Positions 18,755 through 28,385 of a DNA stretch of 64,000 nt are shown here, piece by piece. Position numbers and translations under genes: made by a program. Source of the stretch: Gammaproteobacteria bacterium (GTDB taxonomy: Bacteria > Pseudomonadota > Gammaproteobacteria > Nevskiales > Nevskiaceae). The notes under the pieces are model-generated. The model was not told the origin of the DNA, made no database searches, and worked only from the letters and a program-made list of their open reading frames with translations. Position 1 is the stretch's first letter, and every line of letters starts with the position of its first letter. The DNA lies in NCBI GenBank assembly GCA_026398815.1, contig JAPLSA010000017.1, forward strand, positions 248,001-312,000, read 5' to 3'.

Positions 18755-20265
18755 TCATCCCCGCGCTTGGCCGCCACGTTGATCAGGTACTGCGTCAGCA
18801 GCGGCACCGGACGGCCGGTGGCAGCCTTGCCGTGCCAGGCGGTGCCGGCGATGTCGAGGTGGGCCCACTTCATCTTCTTGGTGAAGCGGTGCAGGAAGAC
18901 GGCGCCGATGATCGCGCCGGCTTCACCCGCGCCGACGGTGGCGATGTTGGCGATGTCGGCGAATTCGCTCTTGATCTGGTGGTCGTAGTCGCTCCACAGC
19001 GGCAGTTCCCAGGCGCGGTCGCCGATCTGGTCGCCGGCGGCGAGCAGCTGGCGGGCCAGGCCGGACTGATTGGCGAATAGGCCGGAGGCCTGCGAGCCGA
19101 GCGCGACGACGCAGGCGCCGGTCAAGGTGGCCATGTCGATGCAGATGCGCGGGTCGTAGGTGCGCTCGGTATAGGTCAGCGCATCGCAGAGGATCAACCG
19201 GCCTTCGGCGTCGGTGTTGAGCACTTCGATGGTGATGCCGGCCATGCTGGTGACGATGTCGCCGGGCTTGCTGGCGGCGCCATCCGGCAGGTTTTCGCTG
19301 GCGGCGATCACGCCGACGACGTTGATCGGCAGCTGCAGTTCGGCCAGTGCCGCAAAGGTGCCGACGACGCTGGCGCCGCCGCACATGTCGAACTTCATCT
19401 CGTCCATCTTGGCAGCCGGCTTGATCGAGATGCCGCCGGCATCGAAGGTCAGGCCCTTGCCGACCAGCGCGATCGGCGCCTCGCCCTGGGTACCCTTCAG
19501 GTATTCCATGACGATCAGCTTGGCCGGCTGGCGGCTGCCGCGCGACACCGACAGCAGCGCGCCCATGCCGAGCGCTTCCATGTCCGATTCCTCGAGCACC
19601 TTGACGGTGAAGCCGTGCTTCTTGCCGAGGTCGATCGCGCTCTGGGCCAGGAAGGTCGGCGTGCAGACATTGCCCGGCAGGTTGGCCAGCCGCTTGGTCA
19701 GGGCGACGCCGTGGGCAATCGCCTGCGCTTCCTGCAGGCCCTTTTCGCCGGCCGGCAGATCGCTGCGGCGCGGCACGTCGAAGGTCAGCCGTTCGAGCTT
19801 CGGCGACACGATTTCCTCGCGCGCCTTTTCGCCGCGCATCTCGTCGAAGCGATAGAACTCGGCTTCAGTGACCAGCGCCGCCTGCAGCACGTTCCACTGG
19901 AAGTCGCGACCCTTGACCGGCAGGTGGGTCAGATAGCTGACGGCATCGATTGCACCGGTATTGCGCAGCGCCCGCGCTGCAGCCTGGTGCGCCTTGCGGA
20001 ACGCGGCCTCGTCGAAATCACGTTCCTTGCCGAGGCCGATCAGCAGCACGCGGTCGCAGAACACGCCGGCGACGTTGTGCAGGATCAGGCTGCGGCCGAG
20101 TTTCCCATCCATGTCGCCGCGCCGCATGATGCTGCCGAGCAGGCCTTCGCTGGCCTTGTCGATGGTTTCAGCCGATTCCGTCGGGTTGCGGCGGTCGAAG
20201 ATGCCGACGATCACGCAGGCAACACGCTGCTTTTCCGGATTGCCGCTCTTTACGAAATATTCCAT
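18751..20265 (-). CDS. pepA: Leucyl aminopeptidase PepA (M17)
   Basis: The 504-aa protein has the M17 catalytic C-terminal domain with the signature NTDAEGRLILCDALTY, metal ligands in KGLTFDAGGISIKP and DMCGGASV, and VGAGEAGAIIGAVFLHRF. It is a cytosolic hexameric di-metal aminopeptidase; some homologues also bind DNA in plasmid resolution and gene regulation. It diverges from lptF across 344 bp, a common arrangement in gammaproteobacteria. Confidence 0.96.
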   Translation of the reverse strand: MEYFVKSGNPEKQRVACVIVGIFDRRNPTESAETIDKASEGLLGSIMRRGDMDGKLGRSLILHNVAGVFCDRVLLIGLGKERDFDEAAFRKAHQAAARALRNTGAIDAVSYLTHLPVKGRDFQWNVLQAALVTEAEFYRFDEMRGEKAREEIVSPKLERLTFDVPRRSDLPAGEKGLQEAQAIAHGVALTKRLANLPGNVCTPTFLAQSAIDLGKKHGFTVKVLEESDMEALGMGALLSVSRGSRQPAKLIVMEYLKGTQGEAPIALVGKGLTFDAGGISIKPAAKMDEMKFDMCGGASVVGTFAALAELQLPINVVGVIAASENLPDGAASKPGDIVTSMAGITIEVLNTDAEGRLILCDALTYTERTYDPRICIDMATLTGACVVALGSQASGLFANQSGLARQLLAAGDQIGDRAWELPLWSDYDHQIKSEFADIANIATVGAGEAGAIIGAVFLHRFTKKMKWAHLDIAGTAWHGKAATGRPVPLLTQYLINVAAKRGDD

Positions 20266-20609
20266 GGCTTTTTTCTACTAATGGCGTGGCAGGGTCTTGC
20301 AAGACTCGCGCCGATGCGGGCCGCAGCGCGTGATGCTGAATTCAAAACTCGGATTTTCCTGCTCGAACCGTGCCCGGCGAGCGACCCTCGACTCTCAATA
20401 CGGGGGCGTATTTGAAAAAAACCCAAGTCACCCCGTGATTCTAACGATTTCCCCTCCTGTTTCCACTTTTTCATTGGCGCCGGAACTGTGATCCAGGTCC
20501 TTGACTTGGTTTTTCTCGAAACACGCCGCACCGCGCTGACGTGGTTCCGGGGCTCGCCCAGCGAGGTCCGGAGGCCGGGCGGCGACGGCCGGTCGGGTAC
20601 GCTATCGGC
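20266..20609. promoter_or_regulatory. Divergent promoter region between pepA and lptF
   Basis: The 344-bp gap has no plausible gene. It contains AT-richer stretches (about 20335-20365 and 20410-20480) where promoters for both directions would be expected. TTGACT at 20501 could be a -35 box for lptF, but no matching -10 is evident. No operator dyad stood out. Confidence 0.35.
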
Positions 20610-21683
20610 ATGAACCGAAGGATTCTCGATCGCTACCTGCTGCGCGAGGTGCTGACCGCGTGGGCGGCCGTCACCTTCATCCTGCTGGCGATCATGATCG
20701 CCACCCGTTTCGCCAGCGTGCTCGGGGTGGCCGCCAAGGGCGAGCTGCCGCGCGAACTGCTGCTGAACGTGGTGCTGCTGTCGAGCCTGCGCTACCTGGT
20801 GATCCTGATTCCGGTGTCGCTGCTGCTGGCGATCATGCTGTCGCTGGGCCGGCTGTACAGCGACAACGAGATCGCCGCGATGACCGCCTGCGGCTCCGGC
20901 CTGGGGCGGCTGTATCGGCCGTTCATGGGCCTGGCAGCGGCGCTGACCGTGCTGACCGCCTGCTTGAGTTTCTCGATCGGCCCCTGGGCCGGCCGGCAGG
21001 CCGATTTCCTGGTCAAGGACGCCAAGCGACTGGTGCAATTCACGCCGTTCGAGGCCGGCCAGTTCAAGACCGTGGCCGGTGGCCGCGCGGTGTTCTACAC
21101 CGACTCGATCAGCCCGGACGGCCGGACGCTCGGCAAGGTGTTCGCCGAACTGGAGGAATCCGGCGGCTCCAGCGTCGTGGTCGCCGATCACGGCACCCAG
21201 ATGATCGACGCGGTCAGCGGCGAGCGGGTTGTCGAGCTGACCACCGGCCACCGCTATTTCGGCACGCCCGGCACCGCCAGCTACGACATCGTGCGCTTCG
21301 ACGCGCTGACCCTGCGCCTGTCGCCGCCGCCGTTCAATTACATCAACAACCAGCGCAAGCTGAGCCCGACCGGCGTGCTCTGGGGCAGCGCGGACGCCCA
21401 GGACCAGGCGGAGCTGCACTTTCGCATCGCTGCTCCCGTGTCGGTGCTGATCCTGGCGCTGCTGGCGGTGCCGCTGGCGCACCTGCGGCCGCGCCAGGGC
21501 CGCTATTCGAAGATCGTCTTCGGCATCCTCGTCTACCTGGTCTACACCAACCTGCTGGGCGTCGGCCAGGCCTGGATCGGCAAGGGCCAGATTCCGCCGC
21601 TGGTGGGCCTGTGGTGGGCGCATGGCCTGGTGCTCGGCGCGGCTGTCTGGATGATCCGCCGCCGCCAGCAGGTGGTCGCATGA
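20610..21683 (+). CDS. lptF: LptF, LPS export ABC transporter permease
   Basis: A 357-aa inner-membrane protein with three membrane segments on each side of a periplasmic beta-jellyroll, starting RRILDRYLLREVLTAWAAV and with SDNEIAAMTACGSGLGRL. With LptG and the LptB ATPase it extracts lipopolysaccharide from the inner membrane. ATG 20610 was chosen because family members begin here; an upstream in-frame start would add 23 odd residues. It overlaps lptG. Confidence 0.94.
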   Translation: MNRRILDRYLLREVLTAWAAVTFILLAIMIATRFASVLGVAAKGELPRELLLNVVLLSSLRYLVILIPVSLLLAIMLSLGRLYSDNEIAAMTACGSGLGRLYRPFMGLAAALTVLTACLSFSIGPWAGRQADFLVKDAKRLVQFTPFEAGQFKTVAGGRAVFYTDSISPDGRTLGKVFAELEESGGSSVVVADHGTQMIDAVSGERVVELTTGHRYFGTPGTASYDIVRFDALTLRLSPPPFNYINNQRKLSPTGVLWGSADAQDQAELHFRIAAPVSVLILALLAVPLAHLRPRQGRYSKIVFGILVYLVYTNLLGVGQAWIGKGQIPPLVGLWWAHGLVLGAAVWMIRRRQQVVA

Positions 21684-22738
21684 ACCGCCTGGATCGCTAC
21701 ATCATCGGCAGCGTGCTGAGCCTGACCGCGCTGGTCGGCCTCGGGCTCGTGACGATCTACACGCTGGTGGTGTTCATCTCCGACATCGGCGAGACCGGCA
21801 AGGGCAGCTACGGCGTGCTGCAGGTGCTGGAGTACAGCGTGCTGCTGATGCCGTCGAGCCTGTACATCCTGCTGCCGATCGTCGCGCTGCTCGGCGCGCT
21901 GCTGGGCATCGGCGCGCTGGCGCGCTCCAGCGAACTGACCGCGATGCGGGCGTCCGGCGTGTCGATGCTGCGGATCGGCGCGGCCACGCTCGCCGCCGGC
22001 GCGCTGCTGGGGGCGTTCGGCTACGTGCTGGGCGACTGGCTGGGCCCGGCCGGTGAAAACCTGGCCACCCGGCTGCGCGACGAGGCCCGCGGCGAACAGG
22101 GCAGCCATGACCGGGCGCTGTGGCTGCGCGATGCCGACAACATCCTGCGCATCCGCCGCCTGCTGGCCGAGGACCATGCGCGCGATGTCACCGTGTTCCG
22201 CACCGACGCCCACGGCGGGCTGGCCCAGGTGTCCACCGTCGACGAGGCCCGCTATGTCGACGGCCGCTGGCTGATGACCGGCGTCAAGCGCACCGAGATG
22301 CACGATGACGGCACCCGCGTGGTGACGCTCGACCAGATCGAGATCAGCGGTTCGATCACCCCGAACGTGCTGAAGCTGTTCATCCTCGAAGGCGACGTGC
22401 TGTCGGTCAGAGGCCTGTACAACCTCGTCGACTACATGGAGGAGAACAAGCTCGACGCCACCAAGTACCGCATCTGGCTGTGGCGCAAGCTGGTCGAACC
22501 GGTGACGGTGATGGTGATGATGCTGTTCGCGGTGCCGTTCGTGGTCGGCACCCTGCGTGATGCCGGCGCCGGCCAGCGCCTGCTCGCCGGCGTGCTGGTC
22601 GGCATCGTGTTCTACGTGCTGAACAAGGTGTCGGTCAGCGTCGGCGATCTCTACCAGTGGCCGGCCCCGATGGCCGCCGGCCTGCCCACCGCGCTGCTCG
22701 CTGTGCTGGCGCTGTGGCGGCTGCGCCTCGCCCGCTGA
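21680..22738 (+). CDS. lptG: LptG, LPS export ABC transporter permease
   Basis: The 352-aa product matches LptG: NRLDRYIIGSVLSLTALVGL, SSELTAMRASGVSMLRIG, a periplasmic domain around residues 100-260, and C-terminal helices with FYVLNKVSVSVGDLYQWP. It partners LptF. The ATG overlaps the lptF stop as ATGA, which fixes the start. Confidence 0.94.
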   Translation: MNRLDRYIIGSVLSLTALVGLGLVTIYTLVVFISDIGETGKGSYGVLQVLEYSVLLMPSSLYILLPIVALLGALLGIGALARSSELTAMRASGVSMLRIGAATLAAGALLGAFGYVLGDWLGPAGENLATRLRDEARGEQGSHDRALWLRDADNILRIRRLLAEDHARDVTVFRTDAHGGLAQVSTVDEARYVDGRWLMTGVKRTEMHDDGTRVVTLDQIEISGSITPNVLKLFILEGDVLSVRGLYNLVDYMEENKLDATKYRIWLWRKLVEPVTVMVMMLFAVPFVVGTLRDAGAGQRLLAGVLVGIVFYVLNKVSVSVGDLYQWPAPMAAGLPTALLAVLALWRLRLAR

Positions 22739-22746
22739 CCCCGCCC

Positions 22747-23346
22747 CTAATGGGGGTCGGATCCGGATTCTTTCGCCTTCCCACCGCTGCTCTTGTTCGC
22801 CTTCGGCGCAGCGGGGAACGGGTTCAGCGGCAGCAGCACCACCTCGCTGCCGGTCAGCCAGTCCTGCGGCAGGCGCCGGCGGGCATCGAGCCGGGCGGCG
22901 ACCAGTGACAGCAGCACCGCCAGCGCGGCGCCGATCGACGCCGTCTGCACGTGCGGCAGCAGGCTTTCCAGGCTCGGCGCGCGATGGATCATCGACGCCG
23001 CCGCCGGCGTCAGCACCAGCCCCCAGTAGACCAGCGTCGCCATCGCCCGCACCACGGCGACGGGCAGCCGCAGCAGCACACCCTCGCTGCGCCGGACCTG
23101 CAGGCGCCAGGCGCGCATGCCCAGCGTCTGGCCACCACGGGTCCAGAACCAGACGAAGAAGCCGAGTGCGACGATCAGCAGCAGCGCCCGGTTGATGGCG
23201 TTGCCCGGCGGCAGGCCGAGCAGACCGTTCAACGGCAGACAGATCAGCAGCAGCGTGACCATCCACAGGGCGATCAGCAGCAAGCCGTCGTAGACGGCGG
23301 CGGCAAGGCGCCGCCACAGCGGCGCAGGCAGGATCAATTCAGGCAT
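22747..23346 (-). CDS. RDD-family membrane protein
   Basis: The 199-aa protein has the RDD signature (APLWRRLAAAVYDGLLLIA near the start; TRGGQTLGMRAWRLQV in the middle) and three to four membrane helices. The C-terminal tail is Lys/Ser-rich. The role is unknown; some RDD proteins transport small solutes. It converges with lptG, with only 8 bp between them. ATG 23346 fits homologues better than the longer frame. Confidence 0.8.
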   Translation of the reverse strand: MPELILPAPLWRRLAAAVYDGLLLIALWMVTLLLICLPLNGLLGLPPGNAINRALLLIVALGFFVWFWTRGGQTLGMRAWRLQVRRSEGVLLRLPVAVVRAMATLVYWGLVLTPAAASMIHRAPSLESLLPHVQTASIGAALAVLLSLVAARLDARRRLPQDWLTGSEVVLLPLNPFPAAPKANKSSGGKAKESGSDPH

Positions 23347-23469
23347 GACGGCATTGAAGGAAGGCAGATAGGATCGACATCGCAAGCGGTGCCACCGCTG
23401 GAATTCCCGCCCGCTGCCGATCAGGCGCGGCATTGTAGGCCCCCGATTTCAAACTGCAGGAGTCTCCCC

Positions 23470-24072
23470 ATGCGTCATCTCATCGCGGCATCCGCCCTCG
23501 CCTTGCTGGCAGCCGTCCCGTTCACCGCCGCCCGCGCCATCGACTGCGCCGGCAGCCCGCTGAACCACGACCAGAAGCGTCTTCTCGGCGGCACCGAAAA
23601 CCTCTGCACTAGCTATGGCGGCAAGGTGATCCTGGTGGTCAACACCGCCAGCCGCTGCGGCTACACCCCGCAGTTCGAGGGCATCGAGAAGCTCTACAAG
23701 ACCTACAAGGGCGAAGGGCTGGTGGTGCTCGGCTTCCCGTCCGACCAGTTCCGCCAGGAAGAGGCGACCGACGAAAGCATCGCCAAGTTCTGCACCGCCA
23801 ACTACGGCGTCACCTTCCCGATGTACACCAAGACCCGGGTTGATGGGGACGACGCCAATCCGTTCTACAAGGACCTGAAGGCCGCCACCCGGCATGCCCC
23901 GGACTGGAACTTCAACAAGTACCTGATCGGCCGCGACGGCAAGGTGCTGGCCCACTATGGCAGCCGTGTCACGCCGGATGACCCGAAGCTGCTCGAAGCG
24001 ATCAAGGCCGAACTGGCCAAGCCGGCGCCGCAGGCCGCCGCGCTGGCCGGCAACGCGGTCGCCGGCCGCTGA
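23470..24072 (+). CDS. Exported glutathione peroxidase-like protein
   Basis: The 200-aa protein has a signal peptide (about residues 1-23) and the glutathione peroxidase core VVNTASRCGYTPQF, with Cys63 as the peroxidatic residue, GFPSDQF and PDWNFNKYLIG. It should reduce peroxides in the periplasm, probably with thioredoxin-like donors. The usual FPCNQF is FPSDQF here, so the Cys at that point is lost. The Ala-rich C-terminal tail is an extension. Confidence 0.85.
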   Translation: MRHLIAASALALLAAVPFTAARAIDCAGSPLNHDQKRLLGGTENLCTSYGGKVILVVNTASRCGYTPQFEGIEKLYKTYKGEGLVVLGFPSDQFRQEEATDESIAKFCTANYGVTFPMYTKTRVDGDDANPFYKDLKAATRHAPDWNFNKYLIGRDGKVLAHYGSRVTPDDPKLLEAIKAELAKPAPQAAALAGNAVAGR

Positions 24073-24203
24073 TGCGGCGGGCCGAAAGCGGCATATCGTT
24101 AGGTTAATTCCGGGCTGCAGGCCTCAGATCGTTGTTGCGCCAGGGACGCGTCCCTAAACTTCGCGTCCTTGGCGCCTCTGGCCGCAGTGAAAGGATCAAC
24201 AGC

Positions 24204-24926
24204 ATGTATGACGGACCGCAGTCGGCGAACGACACGCCGGCAAGCCCCTCGACGCAGCCCGGACCGACCGAAGCCGAGGTCGCCCTGCTCAACGAGCGCT
24301 ACGCGCCGCTCGGCTTCGAAGCGCGCCTGAAGCTGCTCTATCAGGAGTTTCCGCTCGACAAGGTGCTGGTCACCTCGTCGTTCGCGGCCACCTCCGCGTA
24401 TTTCCTGCACATCATCTCGACGATCAATCCGGCGCAGACGGTCCACTTCATCGACACCGGCTTCCACTTCCCGGAAACCGTGCAGTACCGCCAGTACCTG
24501 ATCGACCTGTTCAAGCTGAAGGTCGAAGACGTCCGCGCCGAAGACTGGAAGCACCAGTTCACCGTCGACGACAAGACCTACGAAAAAGACCCGGATTTCT
24601 GCTGCTCGGTCAACAAGGTCGAGCCGCTGGAACTGATCAAGCCGAACTACAAGGTGTGGATGTCCAGCCTGATGCGCTGGCAGACCGATCACCGCGCCGG
24701 CCTGCCGGTGTTCGAGCTGCGGCGCGGCGTGCTCAAGTTCAACCCGATGATCGACGTCACCCGCGAAGAGCGCGACGCCTACATCCGCGAGCACCAGCTG
24801 CCGTTCCACCCGATGGTTGCGCGCGGTTACTCGTCGATCGGCTGCACCCACTGCACCGTGGCTGGCGAAGGCCGCAGCGGACGCTGGATGGGCAAGCCGA
24901 AGACCGAATGCGGCCTGCATCTCTGA
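24204..24926 (+). CDS. cysH: Iron-sulphur (P)APS reductase, CysH
   Basis: The 240-aa product has the PP-loop start VTSSFAATSAYFLHII, a CC pair (DFCCSVNKVEPL), and the C-terminal GCTHC with GRWMGKPKTECGLH. The CC plus CxxC set is the 4Fe-4S ligand pattern, typical of APS-type reductases; the final Cys is the nucleophile. It makes sulphite for Cys synthesis. ATG 24204 follows AAAGGA. No other cys genes are nearby. Confidence 0.9.
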   Translation: MYDGPQSANDTPASPSTQPGPTEAEVALLNERYAPLGFEARLKLLYQEFPLDKVLVTSSFAATSAYFLHIISTINPAQTVHFIDTGFHFPETVQYRQYLIDLFKLKVEDVRAEDWKHQFTVDDKTYEKDPDFCCSVNKVEPLELIKPNYKVWMSSLMRWQTDHRAGLPVFELRRGVLKFNPMIDVTREERDAYIREHQLPFHPMVARGYSSIGCTHCTVAGEGRSGRWMGKPKTECGLHL

Positions 24927-24945
24927 GACCCCGGCGCTCGCTGGC

Positions 24946-25308
24946 ATGAGCCACCTGCTGATGATCAGCGCCGCGCCGATCCCGGCCGACGACGCCGAGG
25001 TCTGGGGCGATTTCGACGCCCGCTCCGAGGCCTTCGAGCAGCACGGCAAGCCGCCGCTGCCGGCGCTGCTGGAACTGCTCGAACGGCTGACCGCCCGCCA
25101 TCCCTGCATCAGCGAACTGCGCGAGGACCAGCTGGAAAGCGCCGTCTGGGCCGATGGCCCGCTGCGCGACGGCCTGATGCACGACGTGGCGGTGCTGACC
25201 GTGGTCCCCGCCCGCGTCGCCGTCGTGCTGCCGCTGGTGCGCGACACCGCCCGGGCGCTGGGGCTGGCGGTCTACGACCCGCAGGCCGAACAGGTCTGGC
25301 GTCCCTGA
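24946..25308 (+). CDS. Conserved-looking hypothetical protein
   Basis: A 120-aa acidic protein lies 19 bp after cysH. It starts MSHLLMISAAPIPADD and ends GLAVYDPQAEQVWRP. It has no signal, membrane helix or known motif. The ending resembles a pattern seen in several small cytoplasmic families, but I cannot name one. Codon use matches its neighbours, so the gene is probably real. Confidence 0.6.
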   Translation: MSHLLMISAAPIPADDAEVWGDFDARSEAFEQHGKPPLPALLELLERLTARHPCISELREDQLESAVWADGPLRDGLMHDVAVLTVVPARVAVVLPLVRDTARALGLAVYDPQAEQVWRP

Positions 25309-25373
25309 CTGCCGCCTGCAGGCCAGCGGCCCCGGCAGAGCCGCCACCGGCCTGAGGATCGGGACCGCCGACT

Positions 25374-25379
25374 TATAAT
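25374..25379 (+). promoter_or_regulatory. Consensus -10 box (TATAAT) for the acyltransferase gene
   Basis: A perfect TATAAT sits at the expected place before the acyltransferase gene. The in-frame ATG at 25378 lies inside this box, so translation more likely begins at ATG 25405. No good -35 was seen. Confidence 0.5.
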
Positions 25380-25404
25380 GGCGGCGTCTCCCGGCCTCCC
25401 TCGC

Positions 25405-26157
25405 ATGCTCCCGACCTTTTTCCGCAAGCTGCACGGCGTCTACGCGGCGGCCGTGTTCGTCATCGTCGTGCTGCTGCTGTTCTGCCCGCTGCTGATCGTG
25501 CTGCCGACGCTCGGCGCGCGGCGTGCGATCGGCCGGCTGGCGGTGCGCGCCTGGATGCACCTCAGCCTGATGCCGTTCCGCGTGCGGGGCCTGCAGCAGC
25601 TGCCGGACGGCCCCTGCATCGTCATCTGCAATCACGCCAGCTACCTCGACGGCATCCTGCTGACCGCCGCGCTGCCGCCGCATTTCACGTTCTTCGTCCA
25701 GCACGGCGCGGCCGACTGGCCGTACATCGGCCTGATCATCCGGCGCATGGGCTGCCAGTTCGTCAACCGCAGCTCGCCGCGCGAAGCGGCCAAGGCCACC
25801 AAGACGCTGATCGACCGCGCCCGCGCCGGCGAATCGTTCGCGATCTTCCCGGAAGGCACCTTCCGCGCCGCACCGGTGCTGCTGCCGTTCCAGTCCGGCG
25901 CCTTCCTGATCGCCGCCCGCGCAGCGGTGCCGGTGGTACCGGCGGTGATCCGCGGCTCGCGTGCGCTGCTGGGTGAAGGCCGCAGGCTGTTCAGCTGGTC
26001 GGCGGTCGACATCGAACTGTTCGCGCCGCTGTCGGCGCATGGCGACAGCCGCGAAGCCGCCGACACGCTGTCGGTCACCGCGCGGGCGGTGATGCTCGCC
26101 CACTGCGGCGAGGCCGACGGCAGCCTGCCGGCGCCACCGGTCCGGGTCGCGGGCTGA
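25405..26157 (+). CDS. 1-acyl-sn-glycerol-3-phosphate acyltransferase family protein
   Basis: This 250-aa product has an N-terminal membrane helix (about 12-38) and the PlsC-type motifs NHASYLDG (about residue 77) and FPEGTFR (about 150), with the block-IV-like VPVVPAVIRG. It acylates lysophosphatidic acid or a related lysophospholipid at the inner membrane. It precedes zapE by 4 bp, so they form an operon. Confidence 0.85.
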   Translation: MLPTFFRKLHGVYAAAVFVIVVLLLFCPLLIVLPTLGARRAIGRLAVRAWMHLSLMPFRVRGLQQLPDGPCIVICNHASYLDGILLTAALPPHFTFFVQHGAADWPYIGLIIRRMGCQFVNRSSPREAAKATKTLIDRARAGESFAIFPEGTFRAAPVLLPFQSGAFLIAARAAVPVVPAVIRGSRALLGEGRRLFSWSAVDIELFAPLSAHGDSREAADTLSVTARAVMLAHCGEADGSLPAPPVRVAG

Positions 26158-26161
26158 CGTC

Positions 26162-27298
26162 ATGGCCCTGTTCTCCTCTGATCGCAGCGACAAGGCGGCG
26201 CTGGCCGGCCTCGAACTGGCGCCGCCGCCCCGGCAGCGCTACGACACCGAACTGAAGCGTGAAGGCTTTGTCGCCGATGCCGCGCAGGCGGCGGCGGTCG
26301 ACGCGCTGCAAGCGGTCTACGACCAGCTGATCGAGAACCCGCCGCGCCGCCGCTTCGGTTCCAGCCGGATGACCTGGAGCCGGGTCGACGGCCTGTATCT
26401 CTGGGGCGGCGTCGGCCGCGGCAAGACCTGGCTGATGGATGCCTTCTATGACGCGCTGCCGTTCAGCCGCAAGACGCGCACCCACTTCCACCGCTTCCTG
26501 CTCGATGTCCACGCCCGTCGCAACCGCTATCCGGATGCCGCCGATCCGCTGCAGAAGGTGGCCGACGAGATCGCCGAAACCACCCGCGTGCTGTGTTTCG
26601 ACGAATTCTTCGTCGCCGACATCGCCGACGCGATGATCCTCGGCCGGCTGTTCGAGGCGCTGTTCAAGCGCAACATCACGCTGGTGGCCACCAGCAACGT
26701 GCCGCCCGACGGGCTCTACAAGGACGGCCTGCAGCGGCAGAACTTCCTGCCGGCGATCGAAACCCTGAAGCGCCACGTCACGGTGCTGAACGTCGACGGC
26801 GGCACCGATTACCGGCTGCGCCAGCTGAAGGACGCCCGCCTCTACCTGCATCCGGACGACGCCGCCGCACGCGCCGAGCTGGCCTGCCATTTCGATGCCC
26901 TGGCCCCGCACGGCGAGCATGCGCCGGGCGACTACCTGCTGAACGACCGCCGGCTGCACGCCGAACGGATCGCCGACGGCGCGATCTGGTTCGATTTCGA
27001 AGCGCTCTGCGAAGGCCCGCGCTCGGCCGCCGACTACATCGAGCTGGGCCGGCTGCACCACACCGTGGTGCTGACCGGCGTGCCGAAGCTCGACAGCAGC
27101 CGCGACGACGCCACCCGCCGCTTCATGACCCTGGTCGACGAGTTCTACGACCGTGGCGTCAAGCTGCTGATCGGCGCGGCAGCGGCGCCGTCGGACCTCT
27201 ACAGCGGCAGCAAACTGCGCTTCGAGTTCGCCCGCACCCAGTCGCGTCTGCAGGAAATGCAGTCCGAGGAATACCTGGCCAGCGCCCACCGAGGCTGA
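26162..27298 (+). CDS. zapE: ZapE, AFG1-like cell-division ATPase
   Basis: The 378-aa protein has Walker A (GGVGRGKTWLMD, about residue 82) and Walker B with the family pattern LCFDEFFVADIADAMILGRL, then LVATSNVPPDGLYKDGLQR. ZapE binds FtsZ and destabilises the Z ring under stress; AFG1 relatives act in protein quality control. It is slightly longer than the E. coli protein only through terminal differences. Confidence 0.94.
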   Translation: MALFSSDRSDKAALAGLELAPPPRQRYDTELKREGFVADAAQAAAVDALQAVYDQLIENPPRRRFGSSRMTWSRVDGLYLWGGVGRGKTWLMDAFYDALPFSRKTRTHFHRFLLDVHARRNRYPDAADPLQKVADEIAETTRVLCFDEFFVADIADAMILGRLFEALFKRNITLVATSNVPPDGLYKDGLQRQNFLPAIETLKRHVTVLNVDGGTDYRLRQLKDARLYLHPDDAAARAELACHFDALAPHGEHAPGDYLLNDRRLHAERIADGAIWFDFEALCEGPRSAADYIELGRLHHTVVLTGVPKLDSSRDDATRRFMTLVDEFYDRGVKLLIGAAAAPSDLYSGSKLRFEFARTQSRLQEMQSEEYLASAHRG

Positions 27299-27325
27299 GG
27301 CCGGCCGGCGTCACCGGCACGCCGC

Positions 27326-28320
<995 letters not shown>

Positions 28321-28385
28321 TCATCGGTGGCAACGAGCCGCCGGCGTCGTTTGACCCTTCGATGACCGCTGGCTAGTCTGCCGCC

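Noticed and set aside
22951-23469. Long N-terminal extension of the glutathione peroxidase
   Set aside because: The region is antisense to the RDD gene; the signal peptide at 23470 marks the real start.
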